Assembly: GCA_024762375.1 (NCBI GenBank)
Contig: JANTHQ010000085.1
Span: forward strand, 1-7,291
Origin: Anaerolineaceae bacterium
GTDB taxonomy: Bacteria; Chloroflexota; Anaerolineae; 4572-78
Direction: 5' to 3'
Length of the DNA stretch: 7,291 bases
The notes below the pieces were generated by a model. It made no database searches. It was given only the letters and a program-made list of their open reading frames with translations, and had not been told where the DNA came from. Positions within the stretch are counted from its first letter, which is position 1. Each line of letters starts with the position of its first letter. The position numbers and the translations under genes are program-made. This document shows positions 1 through 6,702 of this stretch, one piece after another.

Positions 1-1253
1 GATGCATAGACATACGCTGTGGCAAAACCCTCCGGAACCCTATCGCGCAAATCCCAAGCCAATTTTCCTATGGAGGCAAAAAACCATAAAAATGCGGATA
101 CGCCTAAAATGCCGGTTTGGGCAAATAAATCCACAAATTGATTATGCGAAAAATAAAAGACAGAATAGCCACGAATGGGAAAGAGTGGTGTGTACCATCG
201 ATAGTTTGCCGGCCCCAACCCCAGTATCGGATTAATTTTGGTGATTTGGGCAATCAGCGACCACGCCTCAACGCGAGTGCTATAACTGTATGCATCAGAT
301 TGAATAATCTTGGCTCCCAGATACCACGCCGGTAAAACACCCAGTGGGGCCATTGCCATCAACAGCTTCCACCCCATTTTGATGGCAATGATGGTTCCAA
401 TCGTGGCAAATGCAGGCACCCACCCCGATTTCCAGTCGCCTTGAATGCCATATCCCACATACAGGATGGTCAATGTCAGTGCGCCCAAAAATGCGCGCCA
501 GCCCCACCACAACTTTTTGTTGAATGCCGCTTGACTAAAAGCCAACCCGGCTCCCCAAACCCAGAACAAACTGCCGGTATTGGTGATATTGTACACGCGC
601 CCCAACATTCGGTTAACACCGGGGGTGATTCGACCGAACATATAGACGGCAACAATCGCCAAAAAAAACCACGTCATCCATTCGAGCCATTTTATATCAC
701 GGATTTGATGTGCCGCCATCAAAAATATTCCGGCCGACAGAAAAAACAGCCCCAAACTTGCCACCTGCGCTCCCATCGGAGCCGCCTGAGCGAAGGTGTA
801 CCATGGAATTTGTCCCACAGCGAAAGCCATCACGGCGATAACAAGCAGTGCAAATAGCGGTCGAAACGTCGGCGATGGGATAAGGTGCAGATTTTTTTCC
901 AGCAGCATTTTCAAAATCCACAATCCGATTAACCCGGCGACCAGTATTGGTGTGGCGTTTAACCCGCTAATCCAATTGAACGGCAACAGACCCGAACCGA
1001 TGACGGCTATCAACCCCAAAGGCGGATATCGAAATAACAATATCACCCCACCCAGCGCCAAAGCGAGCGCCGGTAGCACCAAATACATCACCGGTTCGGG
1101 GATGGCAAAGGCCAAAAAACCGACCACCAGCAACAATCCGGCAATAATGGCCGGCCGCGCCAGATTGGGTAGTTTCCACGTTATCCAACCGCGTATGGGT
1201 CCCAGCATGGTGTCATTTATGAGGTGTTCGACCGAATAGAAAATCCTGAGCAT
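1..1253 (-). CDS. O-antigen ligase / polymerase-like membrane protein (partial, 3' end missing)
   Basis: This frame is open from the ATG at 1253 to the left edge (417 codons, no stop reached). The product is very hydrophobic, with about ten membrane segments, roughly at residues 35-51, 55-74, 79-95, 102-117, 132-148, 161-181, 191-207, 225-240, 253-270 and 283-313, and another near 383-398. Between the last two is a long loop typical of the O-antigen ligase/Wzy_C family. It holds STRVEAW (Arg327), NPILGLGPANY (341-351) and SHNQFVDLF (His370). In this family a loop Arg and His are needed to transfer or polymerise undecaprenyl-diphosphate-linked glycan on the outer face of the inner membrane. 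Ligase (WaaL), polymerase (Wzy) and protein O-glycosylase members cannot be told apart here. The start lies 25 bases after the glycosyltransferase stop. The nearest GGAG is 13 bases upstream, which is long, but no other in-frame start lies between it and the ATG. Confidence 0.88.
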   Translation of the reverse strand, partial: MLRIFYSVEHLINDTMLGPIRGWITWKLPNLARPAIIAGLLLVVGFLAFAIPEPVMYLVLPALALALGGVILLFRYPPLGLIAVIGSGLLPFNWISGLNATPILVAGLIGLWILKMLLEKNLHLIPSPTFRPLFALLVIAVMAFAVGQIPWYTFAQAAPMGAQVASLGLFFLSAGIFLMAAHQIRDIKWLEWMTWFFLAIVAVYMFGRITPGVNRMLGRVYNITNTGSLFWVWGAGLAFSQAAFNKKLWWGWRAFLGALTLTILYVGYGIQGDWKSGWVPAFATIGTIIAIKMGWKLLMAMAPLGVLPAWYLGAKIIQSDAYSYSTRVEAWSLIAQITKINPILGLGPANYRWYTPLFPIRGYSVFYFSHNQFVDLFAQTGILGVSAFLWFFASIGKLAWDLRDRVPEGFATAYVYA

Positions 1254-1278
1254 AAATCGAAAAAATCTCCGTTTGAAA

Positions 1279-2457
1279 TTACGGGGTAACAACCTTGTCA
1301 ATCAAGTTTAGGTAATTTGGCAATACTGCCGGCCAATTATATTTTTCCCGAACCAGTGCCAAGCCGTTTTCGGCCAGTTGCTGGCGCAACGGTTCGTTTT
1401 TCAATACTTGAATGACCGCGTCGGCAAACGCAGCCGGCGTATCGGCAATCAGTAAATGTTTGCCGGGTTCACCGTCCAACCCCTCTGCGCCTTTGGGGGT
1501 GGCAATCACCGGCGTACCGAGCGCCATCGCTTCCAAAATTTTCAGGCGCGTGCCGCCGCCGGTGTGCAATGGCACAATACTTGCCCACGAGCGCGCCACC
1601 AGCGGGCGAATATCATCCACAAACCCGGTGAGTGTTACGTTCTCCGCAGGGGGGAGCGGGCGGTTTTGATGGTTGCCTGTTATCGTCAGATGCACGTCAG
1701 GCAATTCAGATTGGATAATGGGGAGAACTTTGTCAACGAACCAGATCATTGCTTCGTAATTGGGATTATAGCTGAAAGCACCCATAAAAATCAAAGTGTT
1801 GGGTTGCGTTTGCTCATTCACCCCTTCATATTCTGCCAAATCGATGCAATTGGGCAGCACTTCTATCGTCTCAATTCCGCCGACAACCTGCCGCAAAAGT
1901 TCCCGTTCCTGTCTTGAAACTACCGTGCACGCCCGAAAATCTTTGAACAGCAGCCGCAAATAGCGTCGATGTTTCGCCCACGTCAGCCCGTAACGCAATA
2001 GCTGTAGTAACGATTCGGCGTGGGCAAATTGCTCATACAGCACACCTGTTTCCACCTCTTCGAAAATAGCGGGCTTTCCGCGAAAATAGCGGCTATACAC
2101 CGCCATATCCACCTGTGATGCGACAACCAAATCCACCGACCCGTTTGCCAGCGTTTCTAAAATTGCTGTCGCCATATCCGGCGAAAATGTATCAATTACC
2201 GAACGTGGGGTGACACTGAGAAACGCCAGCCGAGCCTGCCAGCCGTCGGGGGCAAATGGTTTGCGCCGGACAACTCGCACCGAGTGACATACCACTGATG
2301 CCGCAGCAATATCCGGTTCAGCATCGTCCTCATCCACAAAACTGAGCAGCGATACGGTGTGATGTTGGCTCAAACCCCGCAATAAATTATGAATGCGTAT
2401 TTTCGAACCGTTATTCGGTGGAAATGGAAACCACCGTGATAAAAATAGAATGTGCAT
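1279..2457 (-). CDS. Glycosyltransferase, GT-B fold, family 4 type (group 1)
   Basis: The 392-residue product begins MHILFLSRWFPFPPNNGSK, the usual first strand and glycine loop of family-4 glycosyltransferases that act on activated sugars at the cytoplasmic face. The N-terminal acceptor domain spans about residues 1-195. The C-terminal donor-binding domain starts with VLPNCIDL (200-207) and LIFMGAFSYNPN (222-233). It continues with LTGFVDDI (276-283) and the nucleotide-sugar signature GGGTRLKILEAMALGTPVIA (300-319), with Glu309 as the conserved family glutamate. There is no signal peptide or membrane span. The frame extends further upstream to 2634, but those 59 codons overlap the preceding gene and encode Arg/Cys-rich sequence unlike the family. 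The start at 2457 has AAGGA five bases ahead, and the gap to the upstream gene is 10 bases, so the two are probably translated from one mRNA. The family is secure; the donor and acceptor sugars are unknown. Confidence 0.93.
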   Translation of the reverse strand: MHILFLSRWFPFPPNNGSKIRIHNLLRGLSQHHTVSLLSFVDEDDAEPDIAAASVVCHSVRVVRRKPFAPDGWQARLAFLSVTPRSVIDTFSPDMATAILETLANGSVDLVVASQVDMAVYSRYFRGKPAIFEEVETGVLYEQFAHAESLLQLLRYGLTWAKHRRYLRLLFKDFRACTVVSRQERELLRQVVGGIETIEVLPNCIDLAEYEGVNEQTQPNTLIFMGAFSYNPNYEAMIWFVDKVLPIIQSELPDVHLTITGNHQNRPLPPAENVTLTGFVDDIRPLVARSWASIVPLHTGGGTRLKILEAMALGTPVIATPKGAEGLDGEPGKHLLIADTPAAFADAVIQVLKNEPLRQQLAENGLALVREKYNWPAVLPNYLNLIDKVVTP

Positions 2458-2462
2458 TTGTT

Positions 2463-2467
2463 TCCTT
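2463..2467 (-). promoter_or_regulatory. Ribosome binding site of the family-4 glycosyltransferase
   Basis: AAGGA lies five bases before the ATG at 2457, directly after the TAA stop of the upstream gene. It decides the start in favour of 2457 over the much longer upstream extension of the same frame. Confidence 0.7.
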
Positions 2468-3373
2468 TTACCGTGCCGGCATTTGCCCCCACCGATGGCG
2501 CAGAAAATCGAGCATTCCCCGCCACATCGCGTCTCGATGCCCGCGCATGTCGCGCCATTTCGGTTTGAGTGTCCAACTGAGCAGCGTGCGTCCAATTTGA
2601 GCCCACGCCGCCGCCCGCACCGACAACGGCGCACGATGTTTTGCCAGCAGCAATAATCGGTTGCGCGTGCTGTAATATGTCACCGACGGTTTCGGCTGGT
2701 AATTTCGCTGAACGCCTTTGTGCCACAGTTTCGCGCCCGGCACATGCCAAATTTGCCAACCCGCTTCGGTGGCACGCACGCACCATTCCGTTTCTTCCCA
2801 ATAGTAAAAAAACCGCTCATCAATCATCCCCACCTGCTCGATGACCGCCCGCCGCACCAAAATGGCGCAACCGGAAATCCAATCCACACGGTGGGGCGCA
2901 GAAAACTGCCCGGTGTCGGGTTCATTTTGGGCGATATGCGCCCCTTCCCAACGATGGTTCAGCCGCCCACCCGCCGACTGGATGACCGTCGGTTCATTAT
3001 GGTGATAGACCATCGGGCCAACAATACCGATTTGTGGCGAACTTTCGCCGAATGCCACCAATTCCGAAATGCACGCGGGGTCGAGGACGGTATCTTCATT
3101 TAGCACGAACACCCAATCGGCGTTTTGCGCCATCGCCGCGCGGATGCCAACATTGTTATTACCGGCGTATCCCAAATTTTCCTGCAGATCGATAATTTCC
3201 ACCGCCGGAAACGCCGTTCGGATGGCGGCGACCGAACCATCAGTAGAAGCGTTATCCAGCACGATGGTGTGCAGGTTGGGATACGTGCTCTCCGCCAGCG
3301 ATGCCAGACATTCGAGCGTGTCGTCGCGCCGGTTGGTGTTCAAAATTACGGTGATGACCTTCGGTTGCGCCAT
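2468..3373 (-). CDS. Glycosyltransferase family 2, rhamnosyltransferase-like
   Basis: The product is 301 residues from the ATG at 3373. The GT-A nucleotide-binding half contains VITVILNTN (6-14), the LDNASTDGS block (39-47) with Asp40, and LGYAGNNNVGIRAA (67-80). At the metal/DxD position it has LNEDT (91-95). The acceptor half shows SGCAILVRR (167-175) and DERFFYYWEETEW (185-197), where Glu-Glu replaces the more common Glu-Asp, followed by a basic C-terminal tail. This layout matches COG1216-type enzymes that add rhamnose or a similar deoxysugar to lipid-linked glycan at the cytoplasmic membrane. Two starts are possible. The ATG at 3388 overlaps the upstream stop by one base (TGATG) and gives MERTSMAQ. 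The ATG at 3373 has GGAG nine bases ahead and places the first beta strand at the usual distance, so it is preferred. The donor sugar is inferred only from family resemblance. Confidence 0.92.
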   Translation of the reverse strand: MAQPKVITVILNTNRRDDTLECLASLAESTYPNLHTIVLDNASTDGSVAAIRTAFPAVEIIDLQENLGYAGNNNVGIRAAMAQNADWVFVLNEDTVLDPACISELVAFGESSPQIGIVGPMVYHHNEPTVIQSAGGRLNHRWEGAHIAQNEPDTGQFSAPHRVDWISGCAILVRRAVIEQVGMIDERFFYYWEETEWCVRATEAGWQIWHVPGAKLWHKGVQRNYQPKPSVTYYSTRNRLLLLAKHRAPLSVRAAAWAQIGRTLLSWTLKPKWRDMRGHRDAMWRGMLDFLRHRWGQMPAR

Positions 3374-3382
3374 AGATGTTCG

Positions 3383-3386
3383 CTCC
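3383..3386 (-). promoter_or_regulatory. Ribosome binding site choosing the family-2 glycosyltransferase start
   Basis: GGAG sits nine bases before the ATG at 3373. The competing ATG at 3388 has no purine-rich site in front of it and would rely on coupling to the upstream stop. This favours 3373, without excluding use of both. Confidence 0.5.
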
Positions 3387-3387
3387 A

Positions 3388-4386
3388 TCAAGATGGCAGC
3401 CACGCTTTGGGGAAGTTTTTCATAATTTCAATCCCCTCGAATTCGTCGCTGGAGCGTGCGCCGTGCTGTTTGACCCACGCCGCCATTTTCGCCAAGCCAT
3501 CTTCCAATGAAGTGACCGGACGCTCACCAAAAACCGCCCGGATTTTCGAATGGTCAGAATAGGCATCCTGCACTTCATTTCGCGCCGGCTTGAAAACAAT
3601 ACTCGGCTGAACGCCCATCGCGGCGGCAACCGCTTCTGCCAATTGATTAACGCTGTACGGCTGGTCGGCGCCCACATTGAAGATTTGGTTGCGCGCCGCG
3701 GGGTTCTCGATGGAATCTGCCATCAGCGGGATAATATCGCCGATGTAACTGAATGCGCGTGTCTGCGTGCCATCACCGAAAACGGTCATCGGCTGCCCCT
3801 GTAAAATCTGGTTCATAAAAATGCCGACCACGTTTCGATATTTGTCACCGATATTTTGTCGTTCGCCGTAAACATTGTGCGGGCGGAAAATAACATAATC
3901 CAAACCGAACATTTCCTCTGACACCACCAATTCCTGCTCAACGGCCAATTTGGCGATACCATACGAGTCTTCGGGGTGCGGTGGCGTCTCTTCGGTCATC
4001 GGCAGTTGGGGGCTTGTGCCATACACTGCAATGGACGATGTGAAGACAAATCGTTTCACACCGGTATTGACAGCCGCGTTGATTAAATTTACGCTGCCGA
4101 TGAGATTGTTGGTATAGTTGAAGCGTTTGATGAAATGACTCAAACCTTCGGCGGCATACGCTGCCAAATGGAAAACGTCTTCAAATTGCTCGGTTTCAAA
4201 CAAGCGATTGACCAATGCCACATCGGTGATACTGCCGCGCACAAATTTCACGCCGTCAACCACGTTATCTTCAAAGCCACCGCTCAAATCATCGAGCACA
4301 ACCACAGCATACCCGCGATTGTGTAATTCTTCTGCCAAATGCGATCCCATAAACCCGGCGCCGCCGGTAACCAATACTTTTTTCAT
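3388..4386 (-). CDS. NAD-dependent epimerase/dehydratase, UDP-glucose 4-epimerase-like (extended SDR)
   Basis: The 332-residue product opens with MKKVLVTGGAGFMGSHLAE, a complete Rossmann GxxGxxG loop (Gly8, Gly11, Gly14), with LDDLS (31-35) ending the second strand. Next come HLAAYAA (73-79), the catalytic serine block FTSSIAVYG (115-123) and SYGIAK (141-146), giving the Tyr142-x3-Lys146 pair. RPHNVYGERQ (168-177) and FGDGTQTRAFSYIGDI (203-218) are substrate-domain blocks of sugar-nucleotide epimerases and dehydratases. All key catalytic residues are present and the length is typical, so it is likely an active cytoplasmic enzyme. It probably makes a nucleotide-sugar donor for the next two genes. 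4-epimerase is the best guess, but 4,6-dehydratase or uronate-epimerase relatives share the fold. GAGG lies five bases before the start, and the gap to the upstream acyltransferase is 34 bases. Confidence 0.93.
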   Translation of the reverse strand: MKKVLVTGGAGFMGSHLAEELHNRGYAVVVLDDLSGGFEDNVVDGVKFVRGSITDVALVNRLFETEQFEDVFHLAAYAAEGLSHFIKRFNYTNNLIGSVNLINAAVNTGVKRFVFTSSIAVYGTSPQLPMTEETPPHPEDSYGIAKLAVEQELVVSEEMFGLDYVIFRPHNVYGERQNIGDKYRNVVGIFMNQILQGQPMTVFGDGTQTRAFSYIGDIIPLMADSIENPAARNQIFNVGADQPYSVNQLAEAVAAAMGVQPSIVFKPARNEVQDAYSDHSKIRAVFGERPVTSLEDGLAKMAAWVKQHGARSSDEFEGIEIMKNFPKAWLPS

Positions 4387-4391
4387 AACAA

Positions 4392-4395
4392 CCTC
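4392..4395 (-). promoter_or_regulatory. Ribosome binding site of the epimerase
   Basis: GAGG is five bases before the ATG at 4386, in the 34-base gap after the second acyltransferase. The rest of this gap is A/T-rich and shows no hairpin with a T-tract, so transcription probably runs through. Confidence 0.55.
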
Positions 4396-4420
4396 AAACT
4401 GTTACATTTATGATTAGTTT

Positions 4421-5533
4421 TTATCCAAACAGCGGCACATACAATCGCCGCAACGGTGTGTCTTTTACAATTTTCATCAAAAGTAACGGGCCAAAAAGTC
4501 CGATACTGCCCAATAGTACCCAAAAGAACAGCGGGTAAGCCATACTCCCCGGCAAAAAATGGTACACGGCTTTGGCTGTGATATCCAATGCCAGCATATG
4601 AGCCAAATACACGCCATACACTTTTGTACCCAACTTTCCCAGTGTCAGCGAGAATGGTATCGTTAAGTTTTTTTGGAATAGAATTGTTGCAACAAATAAC
4701 AAGGCAAACACTTTATCCAAAATTGTTAAATCGGTAGCTATCCACTCTTTGCCCGATAAGTTGCGGAGCATGTTCCATTCTGCCAATGCCATCAGTGCGA
4801 TTATCAGTATTGCAGGCATCAACACCGGCTGAACACGAGCCATCAATACCTTCACGGCCGGCAAATGCAATTTGATGATAACACCTATTACAAACCAGCC
4901 GCCCAAATCGAGCAGGTGTGTGCCACGGATGAAGGCATACACACCCTCCGGGCCGGGAATGGCGGGAAAGAACGGCTTGTATGCGGCCGTCACGACAACC
5001 AGTTGGCACAAGGCCGCAATCAACAGCAGAATTGACCATCGTTTTTTCGCCAAAGCCACTACAAACGGTGCCAATATATACAGTTCAATCAGCAGGGGCA
5101 CATAGTAAAATGGTATCACAGCGGTTCCGAGTACAACCATCGCCAATACTTCAGAGATGGAGAATCGCTCGCCAAACACGTAGCGCATGGCCACATAAAC
5201 AGCTGACCACAACAAATATGGAATGAGCAGCACCCGGATTCTATTGAAAACCGTGCGCCAGTCGTGGCGTGTATCGCCGCGGCCGATGGTACCGGCCACA
5301 AAAAACCCGGTGGTCAGCAGAAATATCGGTAGCGAAATCACGAAAAACTGGTCAATGACGCGGATGGTCCAATAACTTGCCCCACCCAAAGCGCTAAAAT
5401 CGGGAATTGATGCCCCCGGTACATATCTATCCGTCCACCAAAACATCCCCGTCATTACCCAATGGATAGCATGATGAAATACAACACCAATCACACCAAT
5501 TCCACTGAGTGCCAGTAATCGCCGGCTCATCAT
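4421..5533 (-). CDS. Acyltransferase-3 family membrane protein, copy 2
   Basis: The product has 370 residues, or 369 if the second of two adjacent ATGs (5530) is used. GGGGAG lies five and eight bases upstream of the two. The second start gives exactly the length of the neighbouring paralog. About ten membrane segments are visible. Family-like blocks are RRLLALSG with the first-helix histidines (His20/His21), GFFVA (76-80), NRIRVLLIPYLLWS (97-110), YYVPLLIELYILAP (143-156) and YLAHMLALD (309-317). Enzymes of this family move acetyl or other acyl groups across the cytoplasmic membrane onto sugars of surface glycans. The usual Arg-x10-His motif of helix 1 is not seen. The nearest arginines (Arg4, Arg5) lie 15 to 16 residues before His21. 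A long aromatic loop, GMFWWTDRY (29-37), follows helix 1. Lying just before sugar genes, it probably O-acylates the glycan made here; the acyl group and site are unknown. Confidence 0.86.
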   Translation of the reverse strand: MMSRRLLALSGIGVIGVVFHHAIHWVMTGMFWWTDRYVPGASIPDFSALGGASYWTIRVIDQFFVISLPIFLLTTGFFVAGTIGRGDTRHDWRTVFNRIRVLLIPYLLWSAVYVAMRYVFGERFSISEVLAMVVLGTAVIPFYYVPLLIELYILAPFVVALAKKRWSILLLIAALCQLVVVTAAYKPFFPAIPGPEGVYAFIRGTHLLDLGGWFVIGVIIKLHLPAVKVLMARVQPVLMPAILIIALMALAEWNMLRNLSGKEWIATDLTILDKVFALLFVATILFQKNLTIPFSLTLGKLGTKVYGVYLAHMLALDITAKAVYHFLPGSMAYPLFFWVLLGSIGLFGPLLLMKIVKDTPLRRLYVPLFG

Positions 5534-5538
5534 GTTTT

Positions 5539-5544
5539 CTCCCC
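5539..5544 (-). promoter_or_regulatory. Strong ribosome binding site of acyltransferase copy 2
   Basis: GGGGAG precedes two consecutive ATG codons (5533 and 5530). The final GGAG is five bases from the first and eight from the second, so either can serve. The second matches the paralog's N-terminus better. Confidence 0.6.
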
Positions 5545-5560
5545 ACTTGCTGAAAACAAC

Positions 5561-6670
5561 TTAACCAAATATAAATTGGTAATATCGATGTACCGGAGAC
5601 TGTTTGACCACAATCATCAATATCATCGGAACTGCAATACCTGCTATCACCAAAACAGGTAAAAATAGAATTTGATACGCCAATAGCCACGGAGTAAAGT
5701 GATAAAGTACACGGGCGGTCAACATTAACACTGGCGCATGAATTAGATAGATACCAAAAGATTTTGTGCCGATATCTGCAATTTGTTTGGCCGCAGGCAA
5801 TGCCATTTGGTCAAAAGCGATAAAGGTCAGCATAAAGAAGATTGAATAGATGCCGTCGATAACGGTTTCTTCACTAGCTATCCATTGCTGGCCCGATAAT
5901 CTAAATAGCATTTCCCATTCGATCATACCGGCGATAAAAGCCACAACCGTAAAACCCAGTAACCACCATCGATATTTTTCGGCCCACGTTTTTATGGCTT
6001 TTAAATGGAAACTGACAACCAACCCGGCCGAAAACCAAAAGATGTGCCCCGGAAAGAACCAACTGCGACCCAACCATTCAATGCCGGCCAACAACGATGC
6101 ATCTATGCGTAGGCTGGTTGCGTACCGAATGCCCAAAACCGCAAACTGGATGATCGCCGCCACAACCAAAAGTGATACCCAATGATTTTTTGCCCACGGC
6201 ACGAGCAGCGGCGCCAATAAATACAGTTGGATAACCAGCGGCACATAATAATATGGCGGCTGTGTCTCGCCGAATACCAACATTTTAGCCATTTGCGCCA
6301 GAGAAAACTTCTCTCCGAGCGCAAACAGCATTACAAATACAATTATCGACCATACAACATACGGGATTGCCAGATTTTTTATTCGTGTTCCGACAACATT
6401 CCAACCAATCGTGCGCTTGGTACGTCCGGTAGCAAATGCGATGAAAAAACCCGATACAAATAAAAACGCCGGAATAGCAACAATGACCAACTGCTCAATC
6501 GCACGAATACTAAAATATGTCATCCCGCCAAGTTGGTCGAAGTTTGGCACGGTAACCGGGCGGTAACGGTCTGTCCACCAGAACATCGCCGTGTAGCCCC
6601 ACCCGGTTGCGTGAAACAATACCGCGCTTATCGTGGCCAATCCATTCAAATAAAGTAAACGTCGAATCAT
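5561..6670 (-). CDS. Acyltransferase-3 family membrane protein, copy 1
   Basis: The 369-residue polytopic product has about ten hydrophobic segments, roughly at residues 8-26, 58-81, 97-118, 140-158, 165-181, 207-221, 234-250, 274-288, 303-319 and 331-355. Family-like blocks are RRLLYLNG then His20 in helix 1, FLFVSGFFIA (69-78), TRIKNLAIPYVVWS (95-108), YYVPLVIQLYLLAP (141-154) and IYLIHAPVLM (307-316). It is a paralog of the following gene: both share MFWWTDRY after helix 1, the EW-x-ML-x2-LSG-x2-WIA block (251-265 here), GTK-x-aromatic-G, YHF-x-P and a C-terminal FG. As in copy 2, the classical Arg-x10-His spacing is absent. The likely role is membrane O-acylation of the surface glycan encoded downstream, perhaps at a different position or with a different acyl group from copy 2. 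AGGA lies ten bases before the ATG, and 32 bases separate it from the flavoprotein stop. Confidence 0.86.
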   Translation of the reverse strand: MIRRLLYLNGLATISAVLFHATGWGYTAMFWWTDRYRPVTVPNFDQLGGMTYFSIRAIEQLVIVAIPAFLFVSGFFIAFATGRTKRTIGWNVVGTRIKNLAIPYVVWSIIVFVMLFALGEKFSLAQMAKMLVFGETQPPYYYVPLVIQLYLLAPLLVPWAKNHWVSLLVVAAIIQFAVLGIRYATSLRIDASLLAGIEWLGRSWFFPGHIFWFSAGLVVSFHLKAIKTWAEKYRWWLLGFTVVAFIAGMIEWEMLFRLSGQQWIASEETVIDGIYSIFFMLTFIAFDQMALPAAKQIADIGTKSFGIYLIHAPVLMLTARVLYHFTPWLLAYQILFLPVLVIAGIAVPMILMIVVKQSPVHRYYQFIFG

Positions 6671-6680
6671 ATTATGTTAA

Positions 6681-6684
6681 TCCT
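6681..6684 (-). promoter_or_regulatory. Ribosome binding site of acyltransferase copy 1
   Basis: AGGA lies ten bases before the ATG at 6670 in the 32-base gap after the flavoprotein stop. No terminator-like hairpin is seen in this gap, which is consistent with co-transcription. Confidence 0.45.
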
Positions 6685-6702
6685 GTGATGAAGTCTGGTA
6701 TG

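Noticed and set aside
441..857. Plus-strand open frame of 138 residues
   Set aside because: It is antisense to the continuous ligase frame; its product is rich in His, Pro, Gln and Cys with no recognisable domain.
796..1239. Plus-strand open frame of 147 residues
   Set aside because: It overlaps the N-terminal membrane segments of the ligase on the opposite strand and looks like the shadow of a hydrophobic gene; no motif or ribosome binding site supports it.
1456..1917. Plus-strand open frame of 153 residues
   Set aside because: It lies wholly antisense to the family-4 glycosyltransferase, whose conserved donor-binding motifs fall in the same stretch.
2458..2634. N-terminal extension of the family-4 glycosyltransferase by 59 residues
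   Set aside because: It would overlap the family-2 gene by over 160 bases and encodes Arg/Cys/Gly-rich sequence, whereas MHILFLSRWF is the expected family start with a good ribosome binding site.
2370..2801. Minus-strand open frame of 143 residues in another frame
   Set aside because: It spans the junction of two well-supported glycosyltransferase genes out of frame, and its product resembles no family.
3125..3562. Plus-strand open frame of 145 residues
   Set aside because: It is antisense across the epimerase and family-2 glycosyltransferase junction and shows no coherent protein features.
4387..4420. Possible promoter or terminator in the 34-base gap before the epimerase
   Set aside because: The A/T-rich gap is too short for a confident promoter, and no stem with a T-tract is seen; it holds only a ribosome binding site.
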